A stretch of 64,000 bases of DNA from Ascidia mentula (taxonomy: Eukaryota; Chordata; Ascidiacea; Phlebobranchia; Ascidiidae): contig OX387201.1 of assembly GCA_947561715.1 (NCBI GenBank), positions 3,490,001-3,554,000 on the forward strand. The letters run 5' to 3'. The stretch's first letter is position 1, and every line of letters starts with the position of its first letter. Positions 37,676-50,650 of the stretch are shown piece after piece. Below the pieces are notes generated by a model, which was given only the letters and a program-made list of their open reading frames with translations, was not told the DNA's origin and made no database searches. A program made the position numbers and the translations under genes.

Positions 37676-38906
37676 CTTGCAATGCCTTTAATTCCAAACT
37701 CTATTTTTGCTTCACAATCACCTCGTATACTTAAACCATATAGGTATTTGGAACACCCTTTATATCAGGTTTAACTGCATGTCATTCAGCCGACAATTCG
37801 TAATGAGAATGCCTGCTACCAAACCCTCGTGCCCAAATACCTACCTTGAATTAATGAGGCCATTAGCACTTGACCGTTAAGACGCCTTCATCAATCGGTT
37901 GGTGCCTTCCCTATTTTGGAGCTTTGTATTAAACGAATACCATTAGACATTTGGCGCAAAAGCTTTCATGTCGCGACGTGACTCTTGTGTCAACTATCGG
38001 ATTCGATTAAATGTGTTTTAACTGTACCATGTTTATTGTTGCGCCGCTCTGTCCCTAACACTCTCTGAAATGCGATTGATACAGAATTGTCACAAAAATC
38101 CTGCAGTTTTGGGATGCATTGCCAAACGTCTTTACTATACTTTGCCAGATAATTATTATCTGCTGTGCAAAAGACTGATTCGTGTGTACTACTTAAGATT
38201 TTCCACAACATTTTCCAGTTCGTTTCCACGTAACTTTATTGGAAAGAGACAAAAGACGCAAAACGGCAAAAAATCACAACAAACACCTGCACTTTGCGGA
38301 AGTAGGAAACAAACGAACATAAACAAGTAAGAATAACCCCAAAATGAAGCTGTGGAATGCAATGCTTTACAAGTTTCTACCCAACACAAAGCAACTGCGC
38401 GCGTTGATGTACAGCAGCTTGCGGTTCGCCGGTTCTGATCAGTTTGTGCTGTTTCAAAACCGGCGACACGTTGTCTTCTGCTAACTGATGAAATCGCAAG
38501 GTAATATTTTCATTTTATCAAATGTTGATAAAACACCAAGCTTCAAGTTCAAATAAGAAACGCGGATTTGTGTTCAATTGAGCGCAATTCCAAGTGCATC
38601 GCAGACCAACTTTAACTCACAAAACGCGAAAATCGCACGCACCGCAACAAGTGTGTAATCCAGACAAAACAAATATACGATCTCTAACAATAAATTTTTT
38701 ACCAATACATACACAGCTACACGCCGTCGCAAAAAAGTAACGTGTTGTCGCAACAATGACGTCACAACACCTCACAGTGCACTACGTAAAGTCCAACGCC
38801 ACTAGGTGGTGCCCGCCGCCTCCGCGTTGATCCCCGCGCAGAGGCGGCATTTCCCTGAATCGAGCGATTATGTATAGCGAAGCACACGAGCCCTCGCATC
38901 AAAAGT
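37676..38906. other. Intergenic between collagen start and the thyroglobulin/TIL gene
   Basis: This 1.2 kb must hold the collagen promoter (minus strand) and the 3' UTR of the neighbour. A TGACGTCA palindrome is at 38757-38764. No coding exon was seen. Confidence 0.5.
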
Positions 38907-41900
38907 CTACGATGTTGCGGGCGCTCCGGACTTCTTGAGCGGCGAGGAAATGTCCTCAAACTCGGCCTCCATTCGCTCCACACTCTCAGTGGTCGGTTTG
39001 GTCGCGACTTTTGTTGTGGTATTGACATCATCCGTGATGGTTGTCAAATCTGCTTCGTCACCAAGAACTGATTGAATCTGCTCCTGGACGTTCGCTAGCG
39101 TGGATGACATCCCATTCACCACTTGCCGCAATCTGTCGGTCATCTTTTGTTGCATCACTACTCCCTGGAGGATCTGAAATATTAGGTTGCTCTCCGGGGT
39201 GCTCTGTAGCTCTTCCGAACCGTCATCAAAATCTGACTCCTCCTCCATCGTGTAATAGTCGTCCATGGTGGTTGTGCTGGTCAAAGGAGTTTCGCTTGGA
39301 TCTTCCTCTGTCTCGCCATTGTAAATAACGTCCTCCACTTCGTTTGTCATGGTGGTCATCGCATTTCCCTCATCCCATTCTTCTTCTTCTTCCTCCTCTT
39401 CTTCTTCGGGGTATATCTCTTCAATGGGATATAATGTCGTGGTTTCTTCCCCTTCTGGTTGTTCAATTACTTCCTCTTCTTCTTCTTCTACAATGGGAGG
39501 TTGTTGGGTTCCGCGAAACGGACTGTATTCGCTTGTTTCCCCGTTTTCGTTTAGGTTAGTTCCCTTGCGATAGTCCTCTATGACCGAGTGGGGATGATCG
39601 GCATTGTATTCGCGCCCTGCATGCAAGGAAAACATAAATACTGCGCAAATTCTATATTCTAGTACGAGACAACGCAATTTTTGATCGAGATCATTAGGTT
39701 TACAGGCTTTGCAGCCCAGGCGTTGTTTCCTTTATTAATCACCACTCGCAATAATAATTATGGATAAAAAGAACGCGTTGACATTGATCGATTTGATGGT
39801 TTTAAGTTGGTCGTCGACTTACAGATAGCGCCGTAGATGTCGAGAACTCTGTGCTGCTCGGGCTGGTCTTCAGCTTCCAAGCATTCCTCTCCTGAGATGC
39901 AGCTTCCGTTCAGTTCATAATAACCCTGAGGGCAAGTGCAGACCGGTGCGCAGGTGTCGCAACTCACTTCCATCTCTTCCATGTTGTTGCCGGGCTGGCA
40001 AACGCTCGCGCAACCGCACTCCACGAATTCGAAACCCGGTCTGTGTTGCAATAAGGTAACAGGTAATAAATCTGGCACTGCTGGGTTGCAGGTGCTGTTA
40101 AGGTGGTAAAGTCGCGTGTTATGGTGCCTTGGTTTTAGATACAACCTTTCAAGAATTTTGGGTCTTAGCAAAACTTCTCCTTTTTTAGGACTTATTTTCA
40201 AGTAGTTTAACCAATTTAACCGAAAGCTACATGGATTTTCATCATCAACCTTTTGTAAGGTTTTGCTGCTGCGTGATTACCAATAAGCGGGCAAAGTTCG
40301 TCCGATCCAAATATGCTTATAACCTGCAGCCATCGTGACAAGCTGCAATACGTACTTGCATGAGGTGGCGTTCACTTCTTCATGATCTTCATGGTCCTCG
40401 GACACGTTTCGGGCCCTTTTAAGCCAATCCAAGTAGTTCTTCCCTGTCACGACAAGGAATAGGTCATTCCCTGAAGGATTGGTGGCACGGTACGTGTGCA
40501 AAATCCCTATCGCTAAGTGTAACTTACATTGTTCAGAGTAGGCTTGGCACACGAACTCGGCCAAGAGGCGAGACCGGCTTATTTCCTCTGATCCAGGGAT
40601 TTTTGTACCAAGTTCGGTGTCCACACAGAAAAAGCTTACGCTGTCGCGTTGCAACCCCTGTGAAAACAACACCTTCGTTGGACCCAAAAAAGCATTCCAC
40701 TAATCTTTATGTAACCAAAAGTGGGATATCAGTCGCAAAAGTTGCGTATTGCCTCAATACCGTACCTTGAAAGATCCATCTTCATTGCAGTCTGGGTAGT
40801 AGTACAAAATGTTGCCCACAATATCGCCGTGTCGGCTTCTGAACTCCAAGTATTCGTTGCGGCGTTGTTGACAAAGGCGAGTCTCATTTGATGGAGCTGT
40901 GGTAACTTCGCGTAAGACAGGAGAAATCGTTAACATTCGGTAAACTGCGGACGTACGCGGCACCCTATCGCATTTATCACGTGCAATTTATCATATTATA
41001 TGACACATTACAGCGTTTCAATGGAGATGCGAGCATTGTGCGTTGTAAAAAGCGACGGTTAGTGATCAAGTGCAGTTGTTAGTGTCGAAAAATGCAAACT
41101 GCTATGAGGGGATGAGCCAAAGCATGCATCAGACCGGCGGAGTTGAACACACAGCTTGATGGGGTAAAAAGTTTAATTCTTCCGGTAATTGAGACATCTT
41201 GGCCGCCACCATTACCACACAACCGGTAAACCGGGCGGTGAAACCATTAACCGGCCACACGCCGTGCAAAAGATGGGTAACTTATCGTGCAGCGGGTGCA
41301 TGCTTAATGTAGTGGTCGATCGATTGGTAAACGCAAGCCAGGAGAAGTGATTAACGCCTGTTTGTTGCGCCACCGGTTGGTTTCGTGCCGAGTCGTCGTC
41401 AGCTCACCGAATGATAAAGTTCATGCAAAAGCAAGCAAGCAAGCACTGCTAGTATGAAATGCAAAATAAAAGCAATTAAAGTTTAGCTGTTATTCTTTTA
41501 GTATTGTCACTTTGTAATGGAAATGAAATACAAAAGTAAAAGTTGTCTTGATAAAATAGCTGTTTAACTTACCACATTCGATGGATTCTCTTGAGTGGAA
41601 ATGGGAGACTGTACTCTCTTTAATTTCACCAGTTTCAGGGACCACACAGAAGCAGAAACCGAGGTCTTGACTGGAGCACTGCGAGGGCTGAAAGTAATAC
41701 AATTTATTTTAAATGCACCAAACACCTGGAATGCGTGATTTCCACACTTATGTGAGTCAAACTTAAAGCTAAGCGAGAGACAACTGAGGCAGTCGAGTTT
41801 AATCCAAAATCCGCTTCGGAAAGCACCGGCCTCCGTAATGTAAAACCGACCACAAAAGCCCGGCAGCTCCGCTGAATCGGCTGTCGCGTGCGTCAGGTTT

Positions 41901-43295
41901 TAAAGCGTTTCAATCTTTAAGGATTACACGGGTTGACCTCTCCACTTACCATCCAGAATCGCCCACTGCCGTCGCATTCCGGTATGTAGTCGGGCTCGCT
42001 GACAATCTTGCTATATTCCGCGATTTCTGAACGCACTTGGCGGTGTCGGTCACGGCAGGGGGTACGCGAGGTTGCCGTCTGGGTCGGAGCTCCTGCGAAG
42101 AAACAAGTTGATGTTTTAAAGTTTTGCGTTAGGTTCATTTAATCCAAATACGTATTTAACTCCAACACTTTCAATTTTACCACCATCGTTAGTCACAATT
42201 GTGGGAGTTTTGTAACTGCTTTTGTTAATTGGCAACGAGTCCAAATGTTCAGGTTGTTAGTTTTAGTTACTAATGGTTGGACGCAATTAGCCTCTGCTGT
42301 GTCTATGCTTGCATTGCCCATCTAAACCCCATGTACTGTCTGTGCATTTAGAACGCTCAAGAGCCGCGCTATTAATATCGCATTGTGGGCATTTGCGACT
42401 TCCATTACCGCCCAAATGTAATCTTCCTCTGTGAGAATGGGACAGACCAGTGCTCAATTAGAATCGACCAAAGTAGCCACCGATTAACACAACATGTTCA
42501 TGGGGCAAAAAAACCCAGCGTGAATGCAATCTAACAGCATTGACGCAGAGTTATCACCCGAAGTGAAGCACGACGATTTATCCCAAAACATGCGTTGGCA
42601 TCATTCCCGCTGTTGCACAAGAATGATGCAATAAAGCCGCAATTCTTCACCTATAGTTCTCCAGGAAGAAGTCTAATTCGTAATGTGCAATAGCAATAAC
42701 AGACTGGTTTAAATTGTTTTTTCGCAATAGCGATAGTTTTAATATTGCCCTGCCCCTAACTGCGAGTTTGCGTATGTGACGAAAGTCAAGCCTTTTTGTA
42801 ATCAGCAAACCATCCCGTGCCCAAAGAGAAGGTTGGCAATTGCGGGGTTTCAGTTTTTAACAGGCCTTTGCACTTCTCGTGGAACAAGTGGACGACGCTG
42901 AGTTTCTAAATATAATCTGACACAGATTCGTCGTTTTAAAACTCGACAGGCATTTGCGTTCCATCACTTCGTTGTCTCACACCGGCTGAGCCACTTCGCT
43001 ACTAAGCGACCGCGCCGCCGTAAGCTGTAATAATTACACGTGTCGCGCCTTTGACTCCTCGCAGGAAGCACTTGGGCGGTAGCACGCGATGTTCTCCGAA
43101 TTTCCCATCTCTCACAGAGCAGGATTTAACCGGCTCGTAAGATTTTTCGCGAATTAGGAAAAAAAATCGACGGCAGTTGTTTTCCCAGCAATGTTTTTGC
43201 TTTTTAGAAAAAGTTGTAAAAGGAAAACAAAACTCACCTGTTAGCGTATGGGCGAAAGCCAATAGCAGAATTGAGACGGTAATTGATCGTTCCAT
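38907..43295 (-). CDS. Secreted protein: two thyroglobulin type-1 domains, TIL domain, acidic tail
   Basis: Model: complement(join(38907..39616,39823..40040,40356..40443,40528..40657,40766..40896,41573..41687,41950..42092,43238..43295)); 1593 nt, 530 aa, all phases consistent. ATG 43295 opens a signal peptide (MERSITVSILLLAFAHTLTG). Thyroglobulin domain 1 spans PCRDRHRQ to SIEC with CFCV in place of the usual CWCV. Domain 2 (LCQQRRNEY...FVC) keeps the outer cysteines but lacks the third and fourth (FFCV). A TIL domain with ten Cys (CKPGFEFVECGCASVC to GEEC) follows. The last exon encodes about 236 aa with Glu runs, Thr clusters and Asp/Glu-rich linkers. Thyroglobulin type-1 domains often inhibit cysteine proteases and TIL domains serine proteases; an extracellular inhibitor or matrix role is inferred. 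The start of exon 4 could instead be 40944, in the same frame. Confidence 0.85.
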
Positions 43296-46199
43296 TGTAT
43301 GTAGACGTAAACAACTTTCGCTTTATAATTACTTATATTTTGTCTAAAAAAACACATTGAAGTTAGTAAAACGTTGCTCTGCAAGAAGTGCATTCCTTGG
43401 CAAATAGTAAAAGTATATTCTTCAAAAATCTTGTACAACTGCGCCGCTCTGCTCCAATTACAATACAAGCTCCGATGCCTGTCTGATCCAAGAAGCACAA
43501 TTCCGCGCTTATATCTACCTCCGCAAACATGTGATGATGTCAAACGAGTCCCCTTCGCGTCCGTGCCTTTTTCCTCCTGAAAAGCGGCCTATGGCCCGAG
43601 GCGCTGCCTTGCTTTGCTCGCTGCCTGGCTGTAGGACGGGAGACCTTCAGCAGCGCGCCGGATGTTATCTATACTTATAGCATGCAAACCGTGTGTACTG
43701 CACTGTTCTTGCCAGGGTCTGTGGCATGCGAAATCCTTCACGTACTCTGTGAATATTTGCTCGACAAATAAGGAAAGACTCTTTGCAACTGTTGTTGACC
43801 GCTTTTCTCACGATCCGCCGCGATAAACATATCACCATACCCTGTTAAATATTATCCACTTTGTTCGATCATTCCCTTTTTCTATTTTAAAAACAGTTTC
43901 GAAACGTGTTACGTGAACTTCCTGCTTTCTACATGCATATGAGTGGGCATTGCATGACACGAATTCCTCACTGGTTTCGAAAATTACGCTTTAGACACCC
44001 CGAAACCGAAACCATGCGTCTATAGCATGTTTGTCCCGAAACTATATTAATATTATTTTTGGTTACGTAATGCACCGGTGCATTTTGCAATGTTGTCACA
44101 CATATTATTGCTTTGGTGGAGCAGTTAGCCATAATGTTGCGTAATGTTTACCGCCGTATGCAAAGTGTGGTGGGAATCTGTTACGTTATATTCTAACGAT
44201 CGGCACGAAATCTGTGGTATCACTAATATGTATTAACATTTAGGCGCGAATTCCCCATGTGCTTTATATAATGCGGCATAATTTAAAATTCCAAAATTCC
44301 TGTTTGCCCTCAATCTCAATTTAAATCCGCTTCGTACCCGCGTGACAACAGGATTTGGCGCATCAGCCACCTCCAGTGCGTAAATCACACGTAAGCATTG
44401 TCCAATTACCATAGCGTGAGGAAAGGTGGTCGTGCTTGGTAGGTTGCCAAGTAACGCATGGGCCGTTACATTACTCTGTCCTGCATGCTTTGCTCGCGTC
44501 ATATCCACTCATTGCTCGTGAGCAGTGATCGTATTTTCCAGGCTCTGGCACGAAACGGTAGTGATGTGACGCTGGATTTTACCAATCGTTAGTTCTTTTA
44601 AGGACGAAATGAGAGCCTGTTTCTTCACTCACAACAAAACCCTAACGGATATGGCATTAAAAACCGTGTTTCGCTTTATATTTAGCCTACTTTCCTTTTG
44701 CATCGTTAATAATTTTACAAGGCGCAATGGATAAAGAACTTGCACGACAACATGAGAAATTGTCTCTGATGATAATAATGATGATTATCATGATGGAAAA
44801 ATGTAATACGCCGGTTCTAAATATAGTTGATGAATCAATAACTTCCACATTACATTTCAAGACGCGTTTCGTCATGTCAGGGAACAACGTATACGTGTTT
44901 CACGTTTCTGTTGATTGTCGAAAGAAACATAACCCGGGTGTATACGGGCGTTTCTCCGATGTAGTAACCACAATGCTACCGTGGTGTGACACAGGCCTGG
45001 TTCTTTTAGGCGGATATACACTGAAAATAATACTTTCCAAAGCCGACCTGTCCCAGTCTCATCTCTATCGAGTCCCTCAGCCTCGCCTATTGTTTAGTCT
45101 GCTTCAATATGCCATAACGTATTACAAGAAAGTGATCAACTATCAAGACCCTGTCTACCACACGAACACTCCCTAAGACGAACGATGGAGATGTCTATTT
45201 CCGTTCAATACCTTATTAGTTTATATGTTGATCTTATAGGACGTTGGCATTGAAGCCCGCGTCCGGTTGTCATGACGCCCTCGTATACAAAGCTGGGCGC
45301 TCGTAAATCAACTTGCTTCACCCGTGTTTTGGTAACTTTCTCATTCGCGCAAACTTGCAAAAATTTTCCTACCCGTAAACAGTCAATACGCAACGTATGT
45401 AGAAGAAAGTAACTGTAGCGAAGTGTTTAGAAATGCCACGGGCGGTTGCAGATCTATTTCTACACAGTTACCCGATGGTAGAAGATCGCCTTGAGCTTGA
45501 AACTAAATAGAATTATCTGTGCTTATGTCAAATGGGTCGTACACATGTATTAAGTAGCTCGTTGATCCTATATACGAAAGAAAACCTGTGTGATAACTAA
45601 GGTGATTTTTATGACCTAATGAATTCCAAAATTGAATTCATGTTTGCTAAAATACGTACTTATATTTTAAACTTATAAGGAGTGCAGCAGCGTATAAACA
45701 AACATTTTTTATTTGGGACAGTAATATATCATCATACGAAACCTCGTTAGCATTTACAAAGCCTGCGTAAGATATACAAGCAAAGGTGACAATGAACATT
45801 GTTTTTGCCTATTTAACGATCCAGAAGCTTAGTTAGACACCGGAATTTAATATGTTGACATCCAATAGGGCGGAATATGTTCGCGACCCGGAGTTTAAAG
45901 ACTTTCCAGTTTATGACTTCAATGCACATAAAATTTGATTTTATAACCTTTTTATTAGGAACCCTTGAATTAAAACGATGTGTCAATTGTGAGATTCGTC
46001 TTGGTGATGGCCAAGCCATACTTGTCTGCATATAAAACAGTTCAAACAAAAATTTAAGGGTCTGTGGTTCAATATTGCCCAAAAATTATCCAATTTGATA
46101 AGCAAGCATATTCTGCCGTGGAAACTAACATTTGTTTGTCACTCTGCCAGACATATAAAATTTCAGGTTAAATTTAGGACTCCGTAACCACACAAATCC

Positions 46200-49100
46200 A
46201 TGGGATTAGCAATTGGATTCACAAACAATGAAATTTTCCTAATAGGAAACGTATTTTTCATCGCAATTTGTGATTGAGCGTAGATTAAAATGTGCGATAT
46301 CTCTAACGGCTCTACCACTCCGAACGTCACCAATCGGTGCAAGCATTGGCAGTTTCCTTTGGCCTCTAGCTAATATTATTCGGACAATGAAGGGAATTTG
46401 CCTCGAAGCGCAAATTAAACATTTTCGTCAGAAGGAACGACGTCATTGCCTGCTTGTCACGTTCCACCGGGACAATAACAAGATCTTTATATAGACGACC
46501 TCCACACTACGGATTCCTTTAACCACTAATCCAGTCTGCTTGATTTATCAAAGGTGCTTTTTGAAATGCATTTCAAATATAGGAGTCGTTTTTAAGGGCA
46601 ATCACTAAAAACAGCATAACGTTTCTGAACACTCATAAAGAATGACTCCGTTTCATTATTCTTCAACACTTCCCACCAAGTACTCGAACAGGTGCTTCTT
46701 TCGTCTGGCATTTGTACCACAAAGTAGGTGTAAAACTCTTCTGGCATTGGAAATGTGTGGGCAGCACGGTGTCTGTTTCTTCGTATCTTGAAATTTCCGA
46801 CCAAGACAAGACCTCGTCTATTGTTTGTGGGAACATTTGCACACCGTTCTTGGCACCCATGAGCACAATGCAATCTTAATGCCTTTTAGGGACACGTACC
46901 TGCATACCTTCATTCCGCTGACAGACAAGCCTTGAAACCGACTTATTTTCTAAATATGGCACAATGGTCGGGGGAATTCTACATGGCTTTGAGCTTGTAC
47001 CACTGTACAGCGGATCGGAGATAAGGCATCAAACGCATCATACTCATCATCGGGCAGCGAAAATATCCAGAATTCGCCGTGGAGCTTGCCAAATGCGCCT
47101 GGACCTTGTGTCCGCCAACAAGCTGAACAGTAACGTATAAAAGTGTAGCGTATCTTGTATATAGACGGCCTTATTGGCGCTTGCCGTCTAATCTCACGAT
47201 AAAAATCTGGGAGCGTGCCGTCCGCCTTTTCGGTCTTGTCGGCGAATTCTTGCACGGTGATTTAAATCTTGGGGAGTTGTGGCTCGGGAAGTTGTTGTTT
47301 TCTCGCATTGGGTTATTTGCCGCAGTGAAGGCAGACTTCTGCAAGCAATACGCGCCTTGGCCGCGAACACAATTTCTTTTGTGGAACGCTGTACGTTTGC
47401 TGTTGATCTTGTAGTTGCTTACTATTGACAAGTAACGAAAAAACTTTATTACCTTGCATACAAGGTTGGACATGCTGCGTCTTTTCCACATTTTCTCCTT
47501 CGTGGCCTTACCGCATTGTTTCGTGGCTATTATGTTTAGAATACAACACTATTCAACATACTTTGCAAAGTAGATAGCAGGACATTGCCGGGTGAATTCT
47601 CGTATGATTCGTCAGTGGTTTTCGAAAATAGCCCAATAGCTGGATGTATTAAAAAAATGTCGTTAATTCGACGGAAGCCTAACCGTCAAAAACAAGAGTT
47701 CGACTGCAACCCACTCGTGTATATACATTACGTGCGAAAGTGCTGTACCTGCGGTTTACGTTGAACTTTGATAAGGCTCTGGGCTCAAGAACTGTACATC
47801 ACGTATCGGTGTGTTGTGCGGCCTGTGCACGCTGCACGCACGTGATTTTTTCACATGACATGAAACTAATTGCTTTCCATAAACAGAATATTTCTATAGT
47901 TGTGCTGGTTGTGAACCACTGATCGGCATACATAGCAGCTGATAATATTATTAATGGCAGTTTGGACGGCAAAGGAAGGCACCACATATAATACAGTCAC
48001 CGCCGTTTTCCACGCACAGCAAGAGTGTTTTCTTCAAGCTGAAGATAACCAGCAGTTTGTCGAAAAACGTCCGACGTCACCGCTTGTTGTGCTTGTCGCA
48101 AGAAACGGTCAAATTAGACCTCACGCAGCTGCTTCAGGCTTCTCGCGCGGTCGTTTCCTGCAACACCTTCGTAATGCTCGTACGCCTCTTCGAGTGTGCC
48201 ATCCGCTTGAGCGAAACGTGGTACCCATGTTTACGGCCGTGATCATGGCTTGTGTTAACCATGCACTGGCCGCACCCAGACGGCGCGGTTGTTAATCTTA
48301 AAATCGTGCCCAACCGCTTGAGACTGCATCTCACCTCCTTGCACCATCATGCACTCTGCAGCCAGTGTCACTTCGCGACAGGTTCTGCTTGGCGCTCACC
48401 GATGCGGCGTGGACGAATGCATTTTACCCACACATCGCAAGACCTGTTCTGCAGGCGAGTACAGCACGTTGTCCTCTCGCGACCCTTCTATAGGGTTAAA
48501 CTTTACGTCATCGTGAATTTGTTTTTCAATCGTGAGGGTAAGTGTATTTGGTTCGTGTACAAGTTCTGGAAAAATTTTAACTGGTTTGAGTGACTGGTTT
48601 GATTTTCCTTCAAGCACAGCACGTATTGGATTGCGTTTCCACGTATCATTAAGCCATACCTGCAAGCTTTCATCTATATTAAATCTTGAATTACCTTATC
48701 TAGCAATTGAACGCAGTGAAATGTTTTGTCGCATCTCCATCTTTTCTTTGAAAACATGTTTCGACTTTGTTTGAGTCGTGAATGGAAAGTCGCGATTCGG
48801 ATCTTCCTTAATAAACAAAGTTGTTGTATGTTTACTTGTCTTTTGACGTAATCCAGTGCCTGGTAAGCTTGCTTATACACCGGAGTCTTCCCGGGACGTG
48901 CACTATCTTCACAAAGCAATAAACACTCCATACTTTCGGACTGTTTGCCCGACCAAACTCGGGAATTTCATCCGTGCTTCGTCCCCTGTATGCCTGCAAA
49001 CACGGAATGAAGTCGTCACGTCTCCACCTGTGGTATCAAGATCTTGCGGAGATTATTTCAATGTGGTTTCGTGCGTATTGTTTACGTTTTTGCAGTAAAC

Positions 49101-50650
49101 CTATACGGCGCTGTTGGGAGCGGAACGGTCCAGTGGCTCCAAAGCTGATTACCGAGCGCTATTACGCAAGTGTGCGGCATGTTCAAATCCATTTAAAAAG
49201 CGAACCGTCGCACTGTTTGTTGTCACCGTGACTTATCGTTGCGAAACAACACCGATACATTCTGCTAGGTTTTTCCCGACTCCGACCAATGGTCTGGTTT
49301 GTCGAAGTGAAATTTCTATGAAGCCCCCGCAAACCGTTAATCCCTTTTGCTTGAAACGATAACTCGACGAGCCCAATAATCGCATTGCTGACCGTAAAGC
49401 GGATGCCGAAAGCGCCTTGTGTATTGTGCCAACTCACAATACTCAACGGCTAGTTGAGTTCATCACACGTTTTCAGATCTTCTGCGACTCGATATATCTT
49501 CACCGTCATTCTGCGGTGAACCCCACAATTCTCATCCTGGATAAAGACCGGGATGTTGTGACGTTTTCAGCCGTTTACGTTGCTTACCCTGACCAGGGCG
49601 ACAATGCGAATCTTTGTGAGGAATTTGTTTGTCTCAGTGACTTGTTGTGTTCTCGTGTCGAGTACAAATTACTCTGTGTTTTGGCGACGCGCACCGCAGT
49701 TACCTCAGCATGTCGTTTTGATCCGATGATTTCCCTTCTGCGGATCAAGACGTGCTATGCCGGACGCCAGTGGACCGCGGACACCGACAGACAATTCGTC
49801 TGGTTTGGTGCAAACCGTGTCGTGGATGTAAGCTGGGCCCGTTAAAGCGATTTGAAGCTTAGATATTCCAGGTTATGTGTCTATATTGGAGTGAGTCAGT
49901 GCGCTGGTTTAGACGTGACGACGGTTTATTGGCGAAGCTCACAAGCCGGTGATGCGTAAACACAAGTGTCACGTTGGCTATTCTGATTTGTACGTTGCGG
50001 GAATGGTCACTTTCCCGGAAAGATAAACGCCGGTACACAATCCCAGGTCCTGGACGCCTACGCACGGATTTTAACATGAATAAATCAGTTTGTCGACAAT
50101 GCACTTTCGTAAAATCTTTTTTTTAATTGATTGAAAAGATTTTAGAACAGTATGTGAATTATAATGGTTGCTCAGTGGTTTTAAAAAATTACAAAAAGGA
50201 ATCTATGACGTATGTTTGACAGAGAGGTTGGGTTTAAAGGTATTCCAGCATATTTTCTTGGAAGTGTTAAATGTTTGTATTACGGCAAATCACACCAGTA
50301 ATATTTTTGTAATTGTGTCGCGCCCTGGTACGGATTTAGGTAGGTCGCATCCAGGGATCCAGCAAACGCTAAGCACGTGATTTAGGCAACGCCCAATTCC
50401 ACTAATCCAAGCTTGGTCGCAAGCTACAAATTAAAACCCAATCACACACCAGACAGAAGAAACGTGCAATCAATGTCGCATAACGCAAACACCTCAGCTA
50501 TTTCTGGCTCCTCTTCAAAGATAGGGCGCGTCCAAGGTTTCGCATCCCACCACGCGGGCGTTTTTCAGGCGCAGTGCACATCTGTGTCAAGCGAGATAGA
50601 CCCAACCTTAGCGACACGCACTGGTACTAGCAACGCCTCTTAACCGACGT
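46200..50650. other. GC-richer coding-like block of unknown origin, apparently broken
   Basis: Base composition is closer to the exons of this window than to its introns. Several minus-strand open segments have protein-like composition, for example at 46592-46873, 46950-47255 and 48396-48665 (which contains MQVWLNDTWKRNPIRAVLEG). No frame persists through the block, no host-type splice chain was found and no family is recognised. It may be a decayed gene or element, or simply GC-rich non-coding DNA. I claim no identity. Confidence 0.25.

Noticed and set aside
39344-39573. Serine- and leucine-rich open frames on the plus strand
   Set aside because: They are complements of the Glu-rich tail exon of the thyroglobulin/TIL gene.
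44727-45176. Open frame of 149 codons, plus strand
   Set aside because: It starts in a simple ATG/ATA repeat and shows no recognisable feature; probably chance.
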